In this document: positions 1 through 5,199 of the stretch, piece after piece | How the letters are laid out: every line of letters begins with the position of its first letter | How positions within the stretch are numbered: position 1 is the first letter of the stretch | Origin: CAYRUP01 sp964578975 | GTDB taxonomy: Bacteria > Pseudomonadota > Gammaproteobacteria > DSM-16500 | Assembly (NCBI GenBank): GCA_964578975.1 | Contig: CAZOFA010000093.1 | Location: forward strand, 1 to 6,817 | Length of the DNA: 6,817 nt | Direction: 5' to 3' | The notes under the pieces: model-generated | Told to the model about the DNA's origin: nothing | Seen by the model: the letters and a program-made list of their open reading frames with translations, nothing else | Databases searched by the model: none | Made by a program: the position numbers and the translations under genes

Positions 1-70
1 GCGCGGCCCCTTCGGTGGTTTCGTTTGCTCTCCCTAAAAAACCCCCCCCCCCCGGGCCCGCGCCCCCCCC
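1..70. other. Low-complexity poly-C / GC-rich left edge, possibly artefactual
   Basis: The first 70 bases contain a 12-C run (42-53), an 8-C run (63-70) and several GC blocks, in sharp contrast with the AT-leaning remainder. No coding frame or RNA is recognisable. It directly abuts a partial copy of the palindromic-repeat arm also seen near the right end. A hairpin at a contig end followed by homopolymer C is what a failed read-through or mis-assembly could look like, although a real GC-rich spacer cannot be excluded. Confidence 0.5.
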
Positions 71-71
71 G

Positions 72-83
72 CGTCTCGAAGGG
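72..83. repeat. Partial palindromic-repeat arm at the window edge
   Basis: The 12 bases cgtctcgaaggg are identical to 6568-6579, inside the right arm of the palindrome at 6527-6594. Here the matching opposite arm is absent and is replaced by the poly-C stretch. It lies 6 bp beyond the rubredoxin stop, the same sort of 3'-of-gene position as the full copy. It is probably a remnant or an interrupted copy of the same dispersed repeat; a chance match is possible because only 12 bases agree. Confidence 0.45.
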
Positions 84-89
84 TAAGGG

Positions 90-263
90 TTAACTAATCT
101 CCATCATCTCAAAATCATCTTTCGACGCGCCACATTCAGGGCATTGCCATGTCAACGGCACATCGTCCCAGCGTGTGCCAGGGGCAATGCCATCTTCAGG
201 CCAACCCTGTTCTTCATCATAAATATAGCCACATAGCAGGCACATATAACGTTTATATGTCAT
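90..263 (-). CDS. Rubredoxin
   Basis: This is a small one-electron carrier that holds a single iron on four cysteine thiolates, acting in the cytosol between a flavoprotein reductase and partners such as oxygenases or oxidative-stress enzymes. The 57-residue product has both knuckles: C8-LL-C11-G and C41-PE-C44-G, plus the conserved G-W-P-E-D-G-I-x-P-G-T loop and W32/W39. Length is normal for a single-domain rubredoxin (about 54). The frame stays open for 16 more residues upstream, but the chosen ATG has an AAGGA ribosome site 7 nt before it and yields the family N-terminus (MxYKRYMC). It is transcribed away from hemL across a 68-bp gap. The physiological partner cannot be told from the sequence. 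Confidence 0.95.
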   Translation of the reverse strand: MTYKRYMCLLCGYIYDEEQGWPEDGIAPGTRWDDVPLTWQCPECGASKDDFEMMEIS

Positions 264-273
264 GTCAATTTCC

Positions 274-302
274 TTGAACTCAACGACTAACATCAGTACT
301 AT
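274..302 (+). promoter_or_regulatory. Putative sigma70 promoter for hemL
   Basis: A -35-like TTGAAC (274-279) and -10-like TACTAT (297-302) are separated by exactly 17 nt, each matching 4 of 6 consensus bases. The -10 box ends 29 nt before the hemL ATG, and an AGGAG ribosome site (320-324) sits 7 nt before that ATG. The -35 box overlaps the ribosome-binding region of the divergent rubredoxin gene. The match is moderate only. Confidence 0.35.
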
Positions 303-331
303 TTGGCGCAATATTTTGTAGGAGATTACCT

Positions 332-1609
332 ATGCGGTCAAATGATTTATATGCTCGTGCGCAACGCAGGATCCCAGGCGGGGTGAATTCCCCAGTCAGA
401 GCATTTAATGGCGTAGGGGGTGAGCCGCTGTTTATTAAATCAGGACAGGGTGCTTACGTGATGGATGAAGATGGTCGTTCGTATATTGATTATGTGGGTT
501 CATGGGGACCGATGATTGCAGGTCATGCGCATCCCCATATTTTAGATGCGGTCATGTCGCGCATTAAAGATGGGTTGAGTTTTGGGGCGCCCACAGCACT
601 TGAAATTGAATTAGCTGAAAAAATTTGCGCGCTCATGCCGTCGATTGAAATGGTGCGCATGGTGAATTCAGGAACGGAAGCGACGATGTCAGCGATTCGT
701 CTCGCACGCGGTTTTACCCAACGGAATAAAATAATTAAATTCAATGGTTGTTATCATGGTCACAATGATTCGTTGTTAGTGTCAGCGGGTTCTGGTGCGC
801 TCACACTGGGTGTGCCGAGTTCAGCAGGCGTGCCGCATTCGATTGTCGAACATACATTAGTTGCCGAATTTAATCGTCTCGAGACCGTGCAAGCGTTATT
901 TGAAAAATATAATGATGATATTGCAGCAATTATTATCGAACCGGTTGCCGGAAATATGAATTGTGTCCCCGCGCGCGCTGATTTTTTAGCGGGTTTACGT
1001 GCGTTATGCGATCAGTATCACAGCGTACTCATTTTTGATGAAGTGATGACGGGATTTCGTGTTGCACTCGGTGGCGCTGCCGCATTTTACAATATCAAAC
1101 CAGATTTAATCACATTAGGCAAAGTGATTGGCGGTGGTATGCCGGTGGGCGCATTTGGTGGGCGCGCGGATATCATGCATTGCATTGCACCGCTCGGGCC
1201 GGTGTATCAAGCGGGAACATTATCAGGAAATCCTGTTGCCATGGCGGCGGGTTTAGCGAGTTTGGAATTAATTACTCAACCGCAATTTTTTGAAACCATC
1301 ACAGCAAACACATTGCTGTTAACGCAAGGTTTAAAAAAATGTGCGGATGCTCATCAAATTCCATTTCATACCACGGCAGTCGGTGGCATGTTCGGATTCT
1401 TTTTTACTGAGGCAAATGACATTGAAACGCTCGCTGATGTTAAAAAATGTGATGTAGAACGATTTAAAAAATTCTTTCACGGGATGTTGCAAGCAGGTGT
1501 TTATCTTGCCCCCTCTGCATTTGAAGCGGGGTTTGTGTCGTCAGCGCATGGTGAGGCTGAGATCAAGAAAACACTCGCAGCCGCCCAACGCGTATTTGAA
1601 AAACTTTAA
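332..1609 (+). CDS. hemL: Glutamate-1-semialdehyde 2,1-aminomutase
   Basis: HemL converts glutamate-1-semialdehyde to 5-aminolevulinate, the last step of the C5 route to heme precursors, in the cytosol as a PLP-dependent homodimer (class III aminotransferase fold). The 425 residues match the family length (E. coli 426). Visible signatures are the N-terminal IPGGVNSPVRAF (residues 14-25), the PLP phosphate-binding region SGTEAT (113-118), the FDEVMTGFR block with D236 that contacts the pyridine nitrogen, and the Schiff-base lysine K264 in TLGKVIGGGMPVGAFGG. The start has an AGGAG site at good spacing. No defect is seen. A second heme gene, hemJ, lies beyond the kinase-like gene on the opposite strand, so the two are near each other but not in one operon. 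No clear terminator follows the stop codon. Confidence 0.98.
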   Translation: MRSNDLYARAQRRIPGGVNSPVRAFNGVGGEPLFIKSGQGAYVMDEDGRSYIDYVGSWGPMIAGHAHPHILDAVMSRIKDGLSFGAPTALEIELAEKICALMPSIEMVRMVNSGTEATMSAIRLARGFTQRNKIIKFNGCYHGHNDSLLVSAGSGALTLGVPSSAGVPHSIVEHTLVAEFNRLETVQALFEKYNDDIAAIIIEPVAGNMNCVPARADFLAGLRALCDQYHSVLIFDEVMTGFRVALGGAAAFYNIKPDLITLGKVIGGGMPVGAFGGRADIMHCIAPLGPVYQAGTLSGNPVAMAAGLASLELITQPQFFETITANTLLLTQGLKKCADAHQIPFHTTAVGGMFGFFFTEANDIETLADVKKCDVERFKKFFHGMLQAGVYLAPSAFEAGFVSSAHGEAEIKKTLAAAQRVFEKL

Positions 1610-1644
1610 TTTAATCAATATGATATATAAGTGTCTCTGAAGAA

Positions 1645-1673
1645 TTGCGTCCATTGGAGGCTTGATGTAAGAT
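1645..1673 (+). promoter_or_regulatory. Weak candidate promoter for the kinase-like gene
   Basis: TTGCGT (1645-1650) and TAAGAT (1668-1673) are spaced by 17 nt. The -35 match is poor (3 of 6) and the -10 is 4 of 6. If used, transcription would begin near 1680, after the upstream GTG at 1631 but before the GTG at 1706, which favours the shorter reading of the next gene. Confidence 0.22.
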
Positions 1674-1705
1674 ATTTGATCATTTTGATTAAAAGAGAAG
1701 CAATT

Positions 1706-3460
1706 GTGTTAGCGGATAAAGCACGAAATTTTCTGAAAAAAATCACCACACAATCAACACCACCGCCCGAGCAAATTTTAGATGCGGAAAGTGATAAGGT
1801 AAATGATGGTTCGTATAATTCAGTGACTTTTCATCATTTGTTGAAAGAAACGAGCGACTCACGCAAATCCTCATCCTGCTCATCCACGGTAGTCGCTTAT
1901 TCAAAACCCAAAAAAACGATGCGGCCTTATACGATCCAGCGCGCAATCGGTGCAGAAAACATGATGTTTCGAAAAGGAGTTCCACACGAGTTTAATCAAT
2001 ATTGTATCTATTACTTTCCAGATGGTAGAAAAATTTCTGCTAAAGCAGAAGAGAAAGATTTAAATTTTTATATTGTGAAAAGGCAAAAAAAACTTTCATA
2101 TAGTTCAGTGATCCACATGATTGCTCAGGCAATTTTAGCGGTATACGATCTTCATATTCGTAACATCGTTCATCGCGATATTAAACCAGAAAATTTTCTG
2201 GTTTTTTCTCGTGGGCTTTTAAAATTAGCTGATCACGATACTGCGGCTGAGGTTAATGACGCAGGTCTTCCTTTAATGCCATTGCATATAAATGGTACTG
2301 AAAGTTACATGACTCCTGAAATAAAATTACTTCATGATCGTGTTAGATCACTTGAAGCGGATATCGATAAACTTAATCAAGGTGAAGAAAAACCGCAGGT
2401 TCAAGAAATAAAAAAATTAAAAACACAAATAAAAAAATGTCTTCGGGAGTATGTAAAATTAAATTTTAAAATCGGCGATTGTTTTGCGTTAGGCAACACC
2501 ATTGAAAAAATGACTTTGCTTTTGCCAGAGATAGAACAATTAAACCATCCCCTGCTGGATAAGTTATATCAAGGCTTGAAAGAAAATAAATTAACAGTTA
2601 ACGATGCAATTAATTTTCCGATTTTTGGCGCCACACCCGAAAAAAGACAAGCTTATTTCAATCACGTGCGCGAACAAGCAAAAAAGGGAAGTGTTTTAAT
2701 TATTGATGGTTATGATTTTGTTCCTGTTGCGCCCGGTGATCCATTCTATATTTTAGATCGTGAGATTAAATACCTGTATCGCGCAAGCCAATTTGCATTA
2801 TGTATTTCTGAGGAAATAGAGCATTGCCAGGAATCTATTCGTCAAGGATCTGGCCGAAATATTTCAGAAACGATGCGGCAATTTGCATTACTTAATCATA
2901 ATACTCTTTTATTCTCAACAAAGAAAACCGATGTTGCAAAATATAAAGATGATTTGGATGAGTTAAAGTCAATTGCGCGAACGCAAAGAGAAGAGATTTT
3001 AGCAAATTTTTTCAGGGATGAAGACTTAACGACGAGGTTGTTAAAAAATGCGGTGGATGACGCCTATTTTGAATATGTTCACGCGAATGGTTTAGAAGAT
3101 AAAGACGGTCACCCGGTTACACACACATTTGATTTCATGCATTTGCATTTACCAGCTGGACGTCTTCAAGCGCAAACTTTTCAAAAATTTTTTGAAGGAG
3201 CATTTATGCAAGGCGCCAGTCCTCAACATCTTTTTCATTTAATTTATAAACATTATACGACAGGACCTGGCAATACCTATCCGCAGTCATTTAAAACTTT
3301 TTTGCATCATCATTTAAAAAAACTGAAAGATGATTCGATGCCGGAATTAAAAAAATATTTTGACACACTCAATCAAAATTCGGGTTTAACAATAGCGAGT
3401 AGCACAATCGCCACGAGCCCGACCGTAGGCAGTTCATTCAGCACGCGAAAAAATAACTGA
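1706..3460 (+). CDS. Eukaryotic-like Ser/Thr kinase-domain protein, possible secreted effector
   Basis: The protein is 584 residues from the GTG at 1706, chosen for an AGAGAAG site 5 nt upstream. The frame opens at GTG 1631, which has no ribosome site, so 609 residues is possible. The kinase C-lobe is visible: catalytic loop HRDIKPEN (156-163, with D158, K160, N163), a DHD (176-178) where DFG is expected, TPE (203-205) for APE, and D258 in IGDCFALG for the helix-F aspartate. Between TPE and D258 sits a charged, helical, coiled-coil-like insertion (about 210-254). The N-lobe is unusual: a weak IGAENMMFRKG segment (from about 81) and no clear beta-3 lysine. The rest (about 300-555) is unrecognised and mostly helical-looking; no membrane segment or signal peptide is seen. 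Residues 556-584 are encoded antisense to hemJ. Codon use is more A/T-rich than in hemL. By analogy with Legionella and Coxiella it may be a Dot/Icm-type effector; this is inference, and an inactive pseudokinase is the main alternative. Confidence 0.75.
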   Translation: MLADKARNFLKKITTQSTPPPEQILDAESDKVNDGSYNSVTFHHLLKETSDSRKSSSCSSTVVAYSKPKKTMRPYTIQRAIGAENMMFRKGVPHEFNQYCIYYFPDGRKISAKAEEKDLNFYIVKRQKKLSYSSVIHMIAQAILAVYDLHIRNIVHRDIKPENFLVFSRGLLKLADHDTAAEVNDAGLPLMPLHINGTESYMTPEIKLLHDRVRSLEADIDKLNQGEEKPQVQEIKKLKTQIKKCLREYVKLNFKIGDCFALGNTIEKMTLLLPEIEQLNHPLLDKLYQGLKENKLTVNDAINFPIFGATPEKRQAYFNHVREQAKKGSVLIIDGYDFVPVAPGDPFYILDREIKYLYRASQFALCISEEIEHCQESIRQGSGRNISETMRQFALLNHNTLLFSTKKTDVAKYKDDLDELKSIARTQREEILANFFRDEDLTTRLLKNAVDDAYFEYVHANGLEDKDGHPVTHTFDFMHLHLPAGRLQAQTFQKFFEGAFMQGASPQHLFHLIYKHYTTGPGNTYPQSFKTFLHHHLKKLKDDSMPELKKYFDTLNQNSGLTIASSTIATSPTVGSSFSTRKNN

Positions 3461-3798
3461 CGATGTTGATTTCGATCGTGTTTAAAATCATGGAGTAATT
3501 TTCCGAGATAAACGTGGTAAATCACGAGCAATGCTACTAATCCAAGTTTGATTTGAAACCAATGGATTTGCAGAAACTCGCTTGGATTGTAAAGAATAAG
3601 CCAAATACCAAAGAAGATTGTTAAAAACGCACCCGGTGTGGTAATCATGTAATACAGTCTTTGTTCCATGATTTTAAAGCGTTCGATGCCGATACGATCT
3701 TGTGCTTCCGCGTGATAAACAAAAAGACGTGGTAAATAGAATAAACCACTGAACCAGGTGACCATGAAAATAATATGAAACGCTTTAATCCACAGCAT
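3373..3798 (-). CDS. hemJ: Protoporphyrinogen IX oxidase, HemJ type
   Basis: HemJ oxidises protoporphyrinogen IX to protoporphyrin IX in the inner membrane, the penultimate step before ferrochelatase inserts iron. The 141-residue product has the family pattern: an N-terminal helix with W3 and H8, the FYLPRLFVYHAEA motif (20-32) at the membrane face, the MEQRLYYMITTPG segment (44-56), WFQIKLGLVALLVIYH (80-95) with K84 and H95, NELPT (121-125), and a C-terminal VKPEF. Four hydrophobic helices are evident (about 4-26, 52-70, 82-100, 122-138). The ATG has AAGGA 7 nt upstream. The last 88 bp, including conserved C-terminal codons, overlap the 3' end of the convergent kinase gene. The gene diverges from erpA. 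HemJ serves in organisms lacking HemG or HemY. Confidence 0.95.
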   Translation of the reverse strand: MLWIKAFHIIFMVTWFSGLFYLPRLFVYHAEAQDRIGIERFKIMEQRLYYMITTPGAFLTIFFGIWLILYNPSEFLQIHWFQIKLGLVALLVIYHVYLGKLLHDFKHDRNQHRQLFFRVLNELPTVGLVAIVLLAIVKPEF

Positions 3799-3823
3799 GT
3801 TTGTATCCTTGAATGCAGATTGA

Positions 3824-3852
3824 ATGAAAATAGATGCAGCATTATGTATAAT
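3824..3852 (+). promoter_or_regulatory. Likely sigma70 promoter for erpA
   Basis: A perfect TATAAT (3847-3852) is preceded at 17 nt by ATGAAA (3824-3829, 4 of 6). It lies 30 nt before the erpA start, which carries an AGGGGTGG ribosome site (3869-3876). The -10 is embedded in a short inverted repeat, ATTAT-GT-ATAAT (3841-3852), that could be an operator half or coincidence. In E. coli erpA is controlled by IscR, but no convincing IscR site is visible here. Confidence 0.5.
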
Positions 3853-3882
3853 GTAATCTCAAAAATATAGGGGTGGACTTGA

Positions 3883-4257
3883 ATGAGTGAAGCTCTCCAT
3901 TTTACCGAAAGCGCGGCTTTGAAAGTTCTTGAATTAATTCAAGAAGAAGGAAATTTAAATTTAAAACTGCGTGCCTATGTCACGGGTGGCGGGTGCTCTG
4001 GATTTCAATATGGGTTTACGTTTGATGAAACCATTAATGAAGATGATACAGTCGTGACAAAAGAAATTGTGGCCGAAGACGATGAAGAAGGTGGCAGTGG
4101 AAGTCATGCGGTGCAATTACTGGTGGATCCGATGAGTTTTCAATATTTGGTTGGTGCGGAAATTGATTACAAAGAAGATCTTGAGGGGGCGCAGTTTATT
4201 ATCCGTAATCCGAATGCAAAAACGACGTGTGGGTGCGGGTCGTCTTTTTCAGCGTAA
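3883..4257 (+). CDS. erpA: A-type iron-sulfur cluster carrier ErpA
   Basis: ErpA accepts assembled Fe-S clusters and passes them to apo-targets, including enzymes of isoprenoid synthesis and respiration, in the cytosol. The three cluster-ligand cysteines are present: C38 in GGGCSGFQYGF and C116/C118 in TTCGCGSSFS. The stretches NLKLR-Y-TGGGCSGFQYGFTFD and VDPMS-QYLVG are nearly those of E. coli ErpA, separating it from IscA. It is 124 residues against 114 in E. coli. The difference is explained by an acidic/glycine-rich insertion of about 13 residues (roughly 62-77, containing EDDEEGGSGS) in a surface loop before VDPMS. A strong promoter precedes it and it is divergent from hemJ. Its stop overlaps by 9 bp the 3' end of the convergent cysteine-rich gene. 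Confidence 0.95.
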   Translation: MSEALHFTESAALKVLELIQEEGNLNLKLRAYVTGGGCSGFQYGFTFDETINEDDTVVTKEIVAEDDEEGGSGSHAVQLLVDPMSFQYLVGAEIDYKEDLEGAQFIIRNPNAKTTCGCGSSFSA

Positions 4258-4635
4258 CTTTTTACAACTGCTTGGATCACCATTCGCAGCGCAAATAGAG
4301 GCCGAATGCGAATAACAAAATGAAGGAGCCGCGATGGGACAAGGTGGATTCGGTTCACTTTGAAAAATTGTCGCGAGACAACTCGCTTGATTAGCAAAAA
4401 TCATTCCTTTTTTACAACGGTGTACTTCTGATAATGCGCTGCAAGTGTTTGCGCTAAAATCGAGACAATAAGGTTTATTGGGTGTGATGCCCGGCGGAAT
4501 ACAGGCGCAATATTCTTCGTAGCCTTGAGGGCAGCCGTCTTCGTCGGGGCCGCAGATGAAATAATAGGGGGGTTGGGCGAAGGTGAGTTGGATGGGAAAC
4601 AATAATAGGATTACGACAGTTTGAAAAAAGCGCAT
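4249..4635 (-). CDS. Secreted cysteine-rich protein with internal duplication, function unknown
   Basis: I do not recognise a family for this 128-residue protein. Residues 1-20 form a clear Sec signal (MRFF, a hydrophobic core VVILLLFPI, then LTFA before Q21), with no lipobox cysteine at the cleavage point. The mature part of about 108 residues holds 12 cysteines (28, 35, 43, 45, 57, 65, 74, 86, 99, 107, 115, 124), an even number that suggests periplasmic or extracellular disulfides. Two blocks share the spacing C-x7-C-x8-C-K-K: C57/C65/C74 and C107/C115/C124, both with Ser-Ala four and five residues after the first Cys. An in-frame extension to 4824 exists, but the ATG at 4635 has GAGGAA 7 nt upstream and starts the signal peptide, so the extension through the palindrome is rejected. 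It may be co-transcribed with the upstream tRNA-Phe. Confidence 0.75.
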   Translation of the reverse strand: MRFFQTVVILLLFPIQLTFAQPPYYFICGPDEDGCPQGYEEYCACIPPGITPNKPYCLDFSANTCSALSEVHRCKKGMIFANQASCLATIFQSEPNPPCPIAAPSFCYSHSASICAANGDPSSCKKLR

Positions 4636-4660
4636 ATAAAATTCCTCGTTAAGTTGTAAA

Positions 4661-4753
4661 CCTGGGACTTGCTTCCCCCTCACTTCGTTCGGCGTCGCAA
4701 TGGCAACGCCCGTCATTGCGACGCCGAACGAAGTGAGGGGGAAGCAATCCAGG
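4661..4753. repeat. Long perfect palindrome, dispersed-repeat type
   Basis: Arms 4669-4702 and 4714-4747 are perfectly complementary over 34 bp around an 11-nt loop (4703-4713). A further 5-bp pairing, cctgg (4661-4665) with ccagg (4749-4753), flanks them across a small asymmetric bulge. It lies between tRNA-Phe and the cysteine-rich gene. The sequence style (GTCATTGCGA... GAAGCAATCCAGG) resembles short palindromic repeats I recall in several bacterial genomes, so it is probably a dispersed non-autonomous repeat. No U-run follows on either strand, so it is not a classical terminator, though its RNA would fold strongly. Confidence 0.85.
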
Positions 4754-4794
4754 TGTTGGGATAAATTGAATTGATACGAATTTGATCTTTCAGG

Positions 4795-4867
<73 letters not shown>

Positions 4868-4891
4868 GAGATGATTTTGCTAAGAGGCGAT

Positions 4892-4920
4892 ATTAAACCG
4901 ATTGCGCGGTACGACGTCAA
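4892..4920 (-). promoter_or_regulatory. Promoter of tRNA-Phe
   Basis: On the minus strand TTGACG (-35, plus coordinates 4915-4920) and TTTAAT (-10, 4892-4897) are separated by 17 nt, each 5 of 6 to consensus. Transcription would begin near 4885, leaving a leader of about 18 nt before the mature tRNA 5' end. The -35 begins only 6 bp downstream of the yggX stop. Confidence 0.65.
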
Positions 4921-4926
4921 GTAAAA

Positions 4927-5199
4927 TTATCCATTCGGTGGCACATAACCAGCAGGTTTAGCGCTGCCTGTGCCAAACAAAAATCGTTCCATTTCTTCCG
5001 CCAAAAATTTACGCGCATTCGCGTCCAACATGTTTAACCGATATTCATTGATCAACATCGTTTGATGATCCACCCAGAGTTGCCAGGCTTCTTGTGAAAT
5101 CTCATTAAAAATTTTTTGACCGAGCGCACCGGGGTAAGGAATGCGTTCAAGACCTTCGGCTTCTTTTTGTAATTTTTTACAGTGCACTAAACGTGTCAT
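4927..5199 (-). CDS. yggX: YggX family Fe(II)-trafficking / oxidative-damage protection protein
   Basis: YggX is a small cytosolic protein that in enteric bacteria limits oxidative damage to labile Fe-S clusters and is proposed to handle Fe(II). The 90 residues match the family length and show its hallmarks: conserved early Cys in RLVHC, LQKEAEG, YPG-LG-KI-NEIS-EAW--W, QTMLINE-RLNM, and a C-terminal GYVPP. The frame could begin one codon earlier at a GTG, but the ATG at 5199 has AGGAG at better spacing and gives the usual N-terminus. That ATG shares one base with the mutY stop (TGATG), so the two genes are probably translationally coupled. The mutY-yggX order also occurs in E. coli, and protecting MutY's own Fe-S cluster is a natural link, though inferred. 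Confidence 0.95.
   Translation of the reverse strand: MTRLVHCKKLQKEAEGLERIPYPGALGQKIFNEISQEAWQLWVDHQTMLINEYRLNMLDANARKFLAEEMERFLFGTGSAKPAGYVPPNG

Noticed and set aside
264..311. Longer rubredoxin start, adding 16 residues
   Set aside because: The shorter start has AAGGA at 7 nt spacing and matches the family N-terminus; the extra residues would use up most of the divergent promoter gap.
1631..1705. Upstream GTG start of the kinase-like gene
   Set aside because: No ribosome site precedes it and the added residues look like translated leader. It is not excluded, so it is mentioned in the gene entry.
3645..3842. 65-residue frame on the minus strand overlapping hemJ
   Set aside because: It is a shadow frame of hemJ, whose own reading is strongly conserved; it runs through the hemJ ribosome site and upstream gap.
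4661..4753. CRISPR repeat or attachment site next to a tRNA
   Set aside because: There is one palindrome and no spaced direct repeats, and no duplicate of the tRNA 3' end or integrase gene is visible in the window.
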